A stretch of DNA of 64,000 nt from Blastomyces gilchristii SLH14081 (taxonomy: Eukaryota > Ascomycota > Eurotiomycetes > Onygenales > Ajellomycetaceae), in contig NW_003101672.1 in NCBI RefSeq assembly GCF_000003855.2, forward strand, positions 1,134,134 through 1,198,133, in the 5' to 3' direction. The first letter of the stretch is position 1; the number at the start of each line of letters is the position of its first letter. Below the pieces are notes generated by a model. The model searched no databases, was not told where the DNA came from, and was given only the letters and a program-made list of their open reading frames with translations. Shown piece after piece: positions 37,951-48,182 of this stretch. The position numbers were made by a program, and so were the translations under genes.

Positions 37951-38216
37951 AATAATGTGATCTTCACTAAGAATCTAATTATAATAAAGATATTAACACT
38001 GTCATTTACAAACTCTAGTCTATAAGATAATGAGTTTCTACTGAGATGAACAGTCTGCAGTGTATATAAGAAAAGAAGAAATTATATTCTTATTAAAGCT
38101 AAAAAACAAGAAAACAAACAGAGTTATGAATATAATTTGAAGATTAATAAAGAAAAAATAAAGAAAACTTAAACTTATATTCTTATTACTCATGATACTT
38201 AACTCTCTTACAACTA

Positions 38217-38976
38217 TTAATTTTCTTCTTTAAAGAAGTAGAGAGTATTATATCTGTGATACAGATAATTGTTATATTTAGTATAAAGACTATTAGAAAT
38301 GCACAGACTTCAGAGAAGCTGAACATCAGAGTGTATACAGTTATAGCAGAGTCTTGAAGACTGATTATCTGTATGTATAATCAGATACTTTTTATAAAGC
38401 TATATCTGCTTTCTTAGTTATGCTGAAGTATTCAGTCTAAAAATAATTAAGATACAGAGAGAGAGCTCATCTATTCAGATTAACTTTCATCATAAATTCA
38501 TGACATTTGTATTGTCTTGATTACTCAGATTTTATAAGTACTCAGAAACTTATCTCTTATTAATAATGAAATTACAGAAATGTGCTGCAGTATGAGAATC
38601 ATTAATAGAGAATCTAGATATATTCATATATATCTGATCAGTGATTGTATGAGCAGAAAGAGAGTGATTATAGATTCACAGAGCTGTAGAAGACACTGAC
38701 AACACTGAAAGCTTTATAAGAACTGTCAGCTAGAGTCTGTAAGAAATTACTTATGAGAAGACTTACAGTAAAGAGAGAGACTATACTGCTTAAAGTCAGA
38801 GACTAATTTGAAGAAGACAGAGAATTAACTGCTAGTCTGAAGATCAGATGCAATGACAGAGTTGAGAGAAATAAAGATATAATTATGAGTAGTGACATCT
38901 CTGCTTCATCAGTCAGTAAAAAGTGATTAGAGAAGTTATAAGAACACTTATAAGAAGCTCAGCAGCAGTCAGATAT
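38217..38976 (-). pseudogene. Antisense gene copy of element C, heavily mutated
   Basis: Counterpart of 16115-16874 in B, on the strand opposite to pol. The stop aligns at 38217-38219. The final Cys of the motif is Tyr, as in B, and the ATG equivalent near 38976 is lost. It is too damaged to translate, so its identity rests on alignment by eye with copies A and B. The region from here to the 3' LTR (38980-39792) has no certain coding. Confidence 0.45.
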
Positions 38977-39792
38977 TGTTATAAAGATATTGAAATTGAA
39001 AAATTTTTATTCTTGAGAAGTTCTTGAATTAATATATAAATATTATCAGAAATACTCTCTCTCTATTATCTGAGTGAAAACACTTTATGAATGAATAAAA
39101 ATACTCACAGTTTATAAGAATGAGAGCTGTTATAGAAAAAGAGAAAAGAAGATAAGATTCTGTGAATAGATCTGAGATATTTATACTACTCTAGAGAGAT
39201 TTGTTTACACTGTAAGTAATTCTATGAAACAGTCAGATCACTCTAGTAAATAAGAGTGATTATGAATTATAGATCTGAATCTTTCTATATAATTATAAAG
39301 AGTGATTACAGACTGTAGATATCTTAATTCTACAATTCTACAGAGTTGATAAAAGAGTGAAAAATTCCTCACAATTCTACAGTGTTAAAGAATAATGATT
39401 TATAAGAATAAGTAAAAGATTAACTTATAAATATTTCTCTTTAATGAGAATAATCTCATAGAAAGTGATTCATCTGTGAAATGAATCTGTGTAATAGTTA
39501 TATAAGAATCTTATAAAAATAGTTAAGAGTCAACTGAAACTCTTTTATATAAAAGATATAAGATAAATCTGTGTAATAGTCAGAGAAGAATCTGTAGATT
39601 ATAAAGAATCTCATAGAATAAGAAACTAAGTGATAGACTCTTTTCTCTTTATAGTAATAAGGAATTTTTCCTCACTGAGGTTTTTTTATAGATATAAAGA
39701 ATTTTTAGTGAGTATCACTGCAGTGCTAAGCTGATTCTATGAAGTTACTTAGTGAAAGGCTTTGTGAATAAAGTCTTAGAGAGAGAAAAGTA

Positions 39793-40050
39793 TGTAAGAA
39801 ATTTCACTTCTCATAGATTCTTTATCTCTATTTCTATCTCTCATATAATCAATAGAGCTAGCAGCCCTTGGCTATACATAACTATATAGACTGAAGTTCA
39901 TGAATACTATTCATAACTCAGCTTGAATACTATTATACATTTGATCTCTACATTTTATCTTTCTATCACAAATACTTCTAGTAGTTAACAGTACATATCA
40001 TGCTAAGCTGCAAACACCCGAATAATCGCCTGCGAGCACTTATTCTTACA
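39793..40050 (+). repeat. Element C 3' LTR
   Basis: Inner end mutated (AATTTCACTTCTCATAGATT). Outer end keeps ACACCCGAATAATCGCCTGC and ends in TTCTTACA, the least mutated right end of the family. Confidence 0.92.
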
Positions 40051-40138
40051 TGGATGGAATCATCCGCATGAAAGCAATGAGCCGTGTGGAACCGCAGCGG
40101 GGCCTTGGCGCGGCCAGGGGCGTGACACTTCTCACAAT
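40051..40138. other. GC islet split by element C, right half
   Basis: About 80 bp of GC-rich sequence with CpGs in otherwise RIP-mutated DNA. With 32764-32802 it restores an islet of about 115 bp ending in GTGACA. Its complement begins TGTCACGCCCCTGGCCGCG and the whole runs TG...CA, so a small LTR remnant is possible. No target duplication was found and no other copy is in the window. Confidence 0.4.
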
Positions 40139-40749
40139 TAATCTTCTCAGAGACAGTTGTAAAACTACATCATTAAATCAATACAGTAGTCAAGATCTTA
40201 GAAGATGTGAAGAATATTCTTACATCTGATTTGATAAGACAGTTGAACAAGATCTTCAAGAGTAGCATGATTCAGGTGAAATTGAATACACATTATAAGA
40301 GTGAACTTACAGATCATTATTAAGTAAATAGATGTCAGGTTATTAAATCCTCTCACAGACAGGTACAAGTAGATGAAGTTCTCACTATTAAGAATGTCAA
40401 TTGCAAGATCATGATCTGTAGAGCAGATAAGATGAAAAAGATATTTAATAAGACTCTTTAATTGATTGAAATCAAATCTACAAAATCTACAGTTACTCAA
40501 TCATAATAAGATAATTCTATAGAATCTCAACTTACAGTGGATTCTACATCTTCTAATGAGTATATAGATAATCTTTATATTATAGATAGATATGATGATG
40601 ATTATTAATTAATTTTTGAAGATTACTATATTCAAAATATTTTCTTTACAGTGTGGTTTTCTGTACACTGTGGCACACTCACTACAGAGAGTGAGTAAGT
40701 ATGGCACGGTTAGACCAAGTCTATATTGGGCGAACGCCAACCCCGCCAC
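40139..40749 (-). mobile_element. Old element, right end with LTR-like terminus
   Basis: AT-rich, with a 100-codon minus-strand frame (40198-40500) that may be Gag but has no clear motif. The right end, 40652-40749, reads on the minus strand TGTGGCGGGGTTGGCGTTCG... to ...AAACCACA, an LTR-like TG...CA block that keeps its CpGs. Its start resembles that of the element F LTR. It may be the 5' LTR of the old minus-strand Gypsy at 1-3401; the partner LTR is outside the window. Confidence 0.4.
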
Positions 40750-40808
40750 ACGTTTATCTTAGCTAGCTCCTCCTACTAGAATAATACGACGATCAACCTT
40801 TCCCATGC

Positions 40809-40817
40809 TACGGAGTA
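40809..40817. repeat. TACGGAGTA motif (4 copies in window)
   Basis: The near-palindrome TACGGAGTA is found here and at 51824-51832, 52533-52541 and 52670-52678. It is confined to the two GC-mixed non-coding stretches. Confidence 0.6.
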
Positions 40818-40982
40818 CACCAACAAGATAGAGGCGGGCTTAAGCGTGGTCAGCAGCTCTCAGCAAAGGAAAGGAAAGCAGATCAAGAGTAATTTCGCTG
40901 CTAAACTTTTAATGAGAGGATAATAACGCACAAAGTCTCTGCGACCTCATCCTCCGCCATAATCTGAAGCTTCTGACGGAAG

Positions 40983-41760
40983 ATGCTCTGCAAGCTTGCC
41001 AGCAGGCAGTCTGAGACCAAGTTTCCCCTCGATGGTTACGATATAACTAAAGTCCCTGATGAAACCCTGATTGAACTCTTCAATACTGCACCATTGCTCC
41101 ATGACAAGTTGACAACTCTATTTAGAACTGTTGAGAGACCTCGAGTCAGACTCAGCATGAAGATGTTGTTTCTCAGTTAACTTCTATGTTTATTGCTTTG
41201 CAGTCAGCTTGTGTATCTCAACAACCAGGCTCAGTAGATCACCTTTACAAGGCTAAAGAGTGCTGATTTGATGTAGAGAGTGGTTCATTCAGAGAAATTA
41301 TAGTCATGTAGAATTGATTTAACTACAAACTTGAAATTTGTCAAAGTTTCAAGCAGGTCTCAGATACTGTTCCACTCTTCTGTTTTGATAAGTTGATTCT
41401 TACTCATCAAGATATTGCTCTCCAGAATTTCATACTAGACCTCAAGAGCGAGGTTTGGCTAATTGACTGAGGTGATACTGAAATTTATTACTCTGAAGGA
41501 TTTGAATATGCAGTATTAGCTGTAAGAAGGTGAACTGCAGAGTTGTTTACAGATATGTTGTTTCAACAGATTCCTAGACATTCAAAGATGAAGTGGCAAT
41601 TGTCCCAAATTATATACGCATTGACATGGGCAATGGATTGAGTGAGGATGAGCTGTGAAATGATAGTTTATGCCATGATGAAGAATGTTGACTGAGGCAT
41701 GATAATAACAGAATAGGGATTGGCCTTGGACAGCACTTGCACCTTAGATATTCTTTATAT
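40983..41760 (+). pseudogene. Aminoglycoside phosphotransferase (APH)-like kinase, broken
   Basis: Non-repeat sequence with a recognisable APH/choline-kinase fold signature: HQDIALQN (from 41404) is the H-x-D-x4-N catalytic loop. VWLID-stop-GD follows, the Mg-binding segment, where TGA (41468-41470) replaces an expected Trp (TGG). It continues YYSEGFEYAVLAV. An upstream open stretch (40983-41180) could be the N-terminal lobe, ending in VRLSMK. Further stops and frame breaks lie between. Fungal genomes carry many such kinases of unknown substrate. The TGG-to-TGA change fits RIP leaking from the neighbouring repeats. The boundaries are approximate. Confidence 0.6.
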
Positions 41761-42217
41761 CAACTAATTTGAAGGTTAGACTGCTGCTTCTTTGCTTCAT
41801 AAAATTCCTTCTCAGCAAACTCTTGGTCTTTTTGAATTGCACATTGAAACACATTAAGATTCAATTAGAAAGACCTTCTCCTGTGCTTATTACTCCTGCG
41901 CAGCAGCTTCCTTTCAAACTACATTAACCTTAGTAGAAGAGAAGAATTTTGCTCCATCATCATCCTTATTAGCAAGTCCCATTCTACTGCCACGGCGGCG
42001 GCGTCGTTTTGGAGGCTCGATTCTCGTGTTGAACAACCTCACATTCACATGCAAAGTTCTCAGTTGCATGGATAGATAATCTTGTACGCCGTATTTTCCT
42101 GAGCCATGCAGTAATCTTCATTAGGCCTTGAAGTTCTGTATTGCAATATTGCTTCAGTTCTTGGCGTAGATTTATTTACCTGATAGCGCGGCATCAACGT
42201 TGTTTGTTGAATTCCAG
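41761..42217. other. Unassigned GC-mixed sequence
   Basis: Moderate GC, including a GGCGGCGGCG run near 41993. No reading frame with a recognisable product. Possibly the remains of the locus that held the kinase gene. Confidence 0.4.
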
Positions 42218-42248
<31 letters not shown>

Positions 42249-42249
42249 G
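42218..42249 (+). repeat. (ATT)n microsatellite
   Basis: About ten ATT units. No SINE-like head lies on either side. Confidence 0.9.
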
Positions 42250-42381
42250 TGATAACAGTATAATGCTTGACTTCTTGCAATTCTAACTCACCAGCACTTC
42301 ATCAGTTGGAGCCGTTTTTCCCAGTATGACGGTTGAAAGATGGGAGCTGAACAGGTGATGGAGTCAGAATGTCGGATTGAG

Positions 42382-42641
42382 TGTCACGGATGAATATGTT
42401 GAAGACATATGAATCTTATGTGTATCAAGATCTGCTTGTTATATTATTCATGCCCTATCTCATATATCTATTTCATACAAAAGATAGAGCTATTTATAGT
42501 AAAATATATATACAAGCTAAGAGAGCTAGTATAAGTGAGTATTAGACAAGCATTGTAGTAAGCTGATGATAATGATGAGAAATATTGTAGTAATACAATA
42601 TTAGTGATATTCAGTAGTGTATAATCTCTTTTTTTCTGACA
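42382..42641 (-). repeat. Element E 3' LTR
   Basis: Outer end TGTCACGGATG kept; inner end mutated (ACAATATTAGTGATATTCAG). Confidence 0.9.
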
Positions 42642-42659
42642 CACTCTCTTCAGTGAATG

Positions 42660-45600
42660 TAACATGTAAATGAAAGTGTAAATGAAGCTGTAATAAAAAG
42701 AGTGTAGATGAATCTGTAGAGATTATATCAAGATAGATTATTTATACTATCATTCTACTTGTGTCTTGATGATATCTGATATATTAACTAGGCCTAGTAT
42801 CTTGATAAATTCTGTATGTTTCTGGTGTGACAGAGTCTTAGTGAGGCCATTCACTGGCATCTAGACTGTAGACACTCAATCAACTGTAATATCACTGAAT
42901 TGAACATATTCTCAGAGCCAGCTTTCATATATATCAACATGACAGAGTTTCATGATTATAGAGAAGTCTTTCTTCATAAGAATGTCAACAGTTTGATAAT
43001 TATCACATTGAATATGAATCTTATGACCAGATTTAAATTGAATATGTTGAAAGAATCTATCTTATCAGATAGACTTCTTATCAGCTTATAAGATAGTAAC
43101 AAGCTCAGCTTCTGTGATAGATGTAGTTATAATTGTCTATCTATTTGATTTTCAATCAACAGCCTCACTGAATAGTTTGAAGATATATTCTTGTATAGAG
43201 CAGTGATTCAGATTATCTGTAAAAGAGATATCACTGACAGCTTCAATAATATCAGGTTTGAAATCAAGTTATAGAGATCTGTCAATGTTATTATCATATT
43301 GAATAGTAAGATTCTTTATATTATATAGATAAGATATCATTCTATTCATCTCTGATAAGTGATATTTCAATGAATTCATTATGAATATAGCTAGTTTACT
43401 CACTGTATATATAATATCAGAGTGAGTCATTACTGCTGAATAGATGCAGAAGCTGATACATTATTAATAATGATGAATTTTTACAGATATGACTGACTTA
43501 TTAAAAGGCTCTAATGAAGCATCAGTTAGTGAGGTATATGCCTTGCAGATGTGTGTGAGATGATATGTATTAACTATCTTATTAATATAGATATTCTGAC
43601 ATAGTCAGAGCTTCAAGTTGAGATGATCATATATTATTTACATGTTGAGAAATCATTTCAAATCTCTCATCTGTCAGATCTTATAGGCATTTTTAAGATC
43701 TTTGATTAGTTGATCTCTTTCTTTTAAATCTTCTCATTGTAATAGAATGATGATATCATTCATATAGAAGAAGATAATTAATTAATTATTAGAGAAGAGA
43801 CATTAATTCTCTGATATAGAGATAAAGTCTAGTATTCTCAATGTTGAAGATAGTTCATTTAACCAGAGAAGAAATGATCTGTGTAATTCATATAGTACTT
43901 GTAGAAGTTTTAGTATATGATTTATACACTTTAAATTTTACACTCTCTTCAACTTTCATCATTTATCAGATAGTTCTATATATACTAGCTCATTAATATC
44001 ACTATTAATAAAGACATTGATTTCATCTAGCTGTTTCATATCTAGATTAAATACTGCTGTTAAAGCTAATAAGATTCAGAAATCTCTGATAACTAGTATA
44101 TAAGCTTTTATAGTGAGATCTGTGATTGATTGAAGATCTCTGTGTACACAGATATGAGCTTTGTATTTCAAAAGAAAATCTTCATCATCAAATTTGTAGA
44201 TGAATACTTATTATAGAGAGATAATTAAGATATCTCTCTATAATCTGCTAGTAATTTCATATATATTCTGCAGAGATATACTATCTTATTTCTGTTTAAC
44301 AGTGTTCTCAAATTCTTCACAATGTGAGTATTTTTTAATATCTGCTCAGTAATTCAGTGAATCTGATAGTTAAGATCTATGAATTCTTGATATAGCTGTT
44401 TTATTGATAACTGTAAAAACAGTATTAGAAAATAAATTTTAAGACTTGTAGAAGTCTGAGTATAATTGAGAGAATATCTCATTGATTATTTATAATAGAT
44501 TATTTTTAATATTTAAAACTATTATAAGATAAGCAGCTCTGCATTTTCAAATTCTGCAGTTATTAATAATATTTGCTTCATCAAAGTCAGTACTAATATT
44601 ATAAGCTCTAGATACAATATTCTGTATTTAACTATCTATCACAGCTGAATAAGTATTAATATTAACATCAGAATCTGTTGACTCTGGTATTGAATCTGAT
44701 ATAGAAAGAATTGAAACATTATTTTTCTTCTCTATTTTTTCAGAGTTTTAAGCATTTTCTTTAAAATGAAAAACATTAATATCTGCATCTATAATCTCTT
44801 TCAATTAATTGATAGAAGTTATTGATGATTCTTAAACTTTCATATATAAAAGCTTCATCTTCTTAGATACTCAATCTCTTAGTTATCTTTCAATGTAGAG
44901 ATCTTCTGAATTGAATTTTCTATTCTTATTAAACATTATATCTCTTGCTCTTATCACCTGTTCTAAGTATGAAATTCAAATTCAATAGATGTTTATAGAA
45001 TCATATTTAACTAGATATTCAATATATACTCAGAGATCTAGCTTCTGAGAGCAGTTTCTATTAAGAACTTCATTCAGTATCTTTGCATAGATGTAATATC
45101 TGTAGATTCAAAGATAAGCACAGAAGTGTGATTTGATTTATAGAAATTCTTTCAATACTTGTAGAGATGACTTTCAATCTAGAATTCTAGTAGAGGTTTG
45201 ATTTGCTAGATAGATAGTAGTAAGTGTGATCTCAGAGAAAAGTGATTATAATAGAAGAGATTCTATCTGTAGAGTTCTTGTCTTTATTATTAATATTGCT
45301 TCTGCTTACTCTGCTGCATCATTTTACTCATAAATATACTCTGAAGAATACTTCATCTCTAGATCTTTATTATTCACTTAATTTATAAAATCATCTGCTT
45401 TCTTGATTACAGTATTATTGTCAATATAAATAATCTTTATAGTATAGTTGAATTGATATTTAATTCAATTAATAGCTTGTCTAAGAGCTTTTCAGATTTC
45501 TGATTTTTAGATAGCTGTTATAGCTATATGAAAATGTAGATAATCACATATGAAATGTATGAGATAACACTCATCATTATAGCACTGTATAGAGTCATGT

Positions 45601-46500
45601 GTAATATCTGTGTATAGGCATTCAAATGATATTTAAGATCTAATGTAAAGATATCTAGATATTTGATTTTTTGCATTAGATAGATAACAGAGTTTGCAAA
45701 GCTCAGTGATAAGCTCATCTGCAGCATCTTCTAGATTGATGATTTAAACATCAGTTGTATTATTTATAAGCTTTTGAATAATGATTTTCAATGAATGTTC
45801 TAATCTCTTATACTATGTAGACTGAGTAGCTATAGAGATCTTAGGTTTTTGAGAAGATTTTATGCATATTAACAGGTTGAAAGAATGATTTGTTGAAGTG
45901 TGTTTTAACAGATTAGAAGAAGGATTTGAAGAAGTTGAAGAATTTGAAGATATAGTAATGTTAGATGTGTATGATGTGATAACTGCATCAGCTTCAGTAG
46001 TGAATTTTTTCAAGATAGTTAAGAAAACAACTATTTCACTATATTCTGTAACTAGCAATTTCTTAAATACTTCAATATATACAAAGATTGTATTATCTAC
46101 ATATTTTTACAATCTGAAGTCTTTTTCATTATAATAGATGCCTTCTATATGAAAACATGATTTTCATGTAATGATATTTGTATGAAAATTCAGTATATAA
46201 GCTGTATTAATGAGATTGACATTGAACTACTTTTCTACTTCATTTATCATGATAGTTCTAACAGTTTCATAATCTTCAACTTTAATGCTGAAATCATCTG
46301 TATAGACTTCTGCATTCTTGTTTACAGGTGTAAAGAATAGAAAACATGTTTGATTATTGTATATATACTGTTTCATATCAGTATCAAAGATTCAGAAGTT
46401 TTAAAGATAGAAGTATGAATTTGAAGAGTTCATTAATATTTTTCAGATCTGCTGATTAATAGATTGATAATTGATAGATTAATGATCTGATTACTTCAGA
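42660..46500 (-). pseudogene. Element E pol (integrase-RT-RNaseH), broken
   Basis: On the minus strand RT shows LLQVLYELHRS, then LNELSSTL, a Copia hallmark (usually ALYGL...W), then FFYMNDIIILL (about 43740-43780), the Y-V-D-D box with substitutions. Upstream, 45813-46058 is a Ser/Asn-rich stretch (SSNSSTSSNPSSNLLKHTS), the typical linker between integrase and RT in Copia polyproteins. RT downstream of integrase fits the Copia order. RNase H would lie at 42700-43500. No long frame survives. Confidence 0.7.
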
Positions 46501-47520
46501 ATCATTTCTTCTAGAACTGCTTCATTGACATCTATTATATCTGTATTCATTGATAAATCTCTTGATAAATCTCTTGATAATACATAATCAATATGTCTCT
46601 TCAATTCTTGATTTTTAAGAGCTTGATCAATCTGAGTTCTCTTCTTCTCATTTTTCTTTTATTCAGATGGCTTTCTTGATGAATTGAGATAGTAACACTG
46701 AGTATATCAATGACAGGCTCTGCAGATGTAGTTTCTGAATATCACTGATAATGATTACTGAGATCTTTCATTTAGAGTAGTGAAGTTCATAGATTTATCT
46801 TCTTTGAGAATACTCATTTCTCTATACTATTTCTTAAAGTTCTTAACTAACTCTATTAAAGATATAACATCTTTATCACATTAAACATTCTTAACTCATG
46901 CTTGTATATAACCTGTATTAATAGCTAGATTTATATTTAAGAAATCTTTCTTTAAGTTGAACTGTTCAGCTATATCTGTCTCTTTGATATTATCTTCAAT
47001 AAGTAATCAGTCATTTAATTACTTCTCTATATCTCTGTTTTTCAGTGCTTTGCAGAGATTATAGTATCAAGTTCTCACATTATCTTGATAGTCTGTGGTC
47101 ATGAGTGAGAGTCAATCTCTTAATAAATGAATAATCTTCTTCATATCATTATTCTCACTGTGTACATGTCATAGCTCTGTGACATTCACTGTTCTTTATA
47201 TGACATCTCATATCTTTGTCATACCTTCATTCATTTTCTCATATTTTATATATTTGATTTTCCATACAGTGATCTTAATATCATATACTATCTTAGCCTC
47301 TGCAGTGGCTTCTTCTGAATACTCAGGTTTCAGAGATTCTTCTAGTTCAGAGAAGATATCAGATTTATCAAGATTAATGAAGTCTGATATCTTCTTGTTC
47401 TTTGCATATTCTAGTATATACTTGTATCAAAGTTTTCAATCTTCAGAAACACTAAGATGTACAGTTGCACTAGATATTGTCTTATCTGTCATATCAGTTG
47501 AGTATTTCAGATAGATATGA
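46501..47520 (-). pseudogene. Element E gag/protease region, degraded
   Basis: Between integrase and the 5' repeats on the minus strand. I see no clear zinc knuckle or protease motif; the assignment is by position only. Confidence 0.4.
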
Positions 47521-47529
47521 TCAGAATTC

Positions 47530-47900
47530 AGAGTGTATAACAGTCAAGTATATTGAAATGTATACTAGTGAGAATCTATCATCTCAGTTTAAATAATAGT
47601 TATCAGTTCAAATAAGAATTGAGATCAGTGTATGATATAACAGTTGAGTATTTCAGACTGTATACAAATGAGAAACAATTATCTCAGTTTAAATGATTGT
47701 TGTTCAATTTGAATGAGAATTGAGATTAGTGTATCACACTTCTCTTCAGATGCTGCTTACTGAGAATCAGATATAACAGTTAAGTAGATCAGACTGTATA
47801 CAAATGAGAATCAATTGTCTCAGTTCAAATGATTATTGTCAAATTCAAATGAGAATTGAGATTGTGATGTATTACACTTCTCTTCAGATGCTGCTTATCA
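47530..47900. repeat. Three imperfect tandem repeats of about 115-125 bp
   Basis: Each unit holds CTCAGTT(T/C)AAAT, a short spacer, then AATGAGAATTGAGAT and, in two units, CACTTCTCTTCAGATGCTGC. They lie in the untranslated leader of element E, just inside the 5' LTR. Confidence 0.75.
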
Positions 47901-47922
47901 GACTTATAACTGTTGAATTAAG

Positions 47923-48182
47923 TATCACAGATGAATATGTTGAAGACATATGAATCTTATATGTATCAAGATCTGCTTGTTATATTATCTATGTTCTATC
48001 TCATATATCTATTTCATACAAAAGATAGAGCTATTTATAGTAAAATATATGTGCAAGCCAAGAGAGCTAGCATAAGTGAGTATTAGATGAGTGTTGTAGT
48101 AAGCTGATGATGATGATGAGAAATATTGTAGTAATACGATGTTGGTGGCGTTCAGTAGTGTATAACCTCTTTTTTCCTGACA
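47923..48182 (-). repeat. Element E 5' LTR
   Basis: Outer (right) end keeps ACGATGTTGGTGGCGTTCAG; inner end mutated (TATCACAGATG versus TGTCACGGATG). Confidence 0.9.

Larger units (their letters stand above)
32803..40050 (+). mobile_element. Element C: full-length family I chromovirus
   Basis: LTRs at 32803-33060 and 39793-40050 (258 bp each), 7248 bp in all. The target duplication is TGAAT at 32798-32802 and TGGAT at 40051-40055, differing by one RIP-type G-to-A change. Not interrupted, so it is the reference for joining the pieces of A. It is the most heavily RIP-mutated of the three sisters in its interior. Confidence 0.92.
42382..48182 (-). mobile_element. Element E: Ty1/Copia retrotransposon, minus orientation
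   Basis: 260-bp LTRs (42382-42641 and 47923-48182; TGTCACGGATG... to ...TTTTTCTGACA) bound a 5.8-kb element. The minus strand has a Copia-type RT. A purine tract (reverse complement of about 42642-42655) next to the left LTR makes that the 3' LTR. There is no target duplication: TTGAG lies left and CAGAA right. Either one end has been rearranged or the LTRs belong to recombined elements. Coding is RIP-broken. Confidence 0.85.

Noticed and set aside
45898..46134. Acidic plus-strand protein
   Set aside because: Complement of the Ser/Asn-rich linker of the Copia polyprotein.
1..48182. CRISPR array
   Set aside because: No regularly spaced identical repeats; the organism is eukaryotic and the repeats are LTRs and microsatellites.
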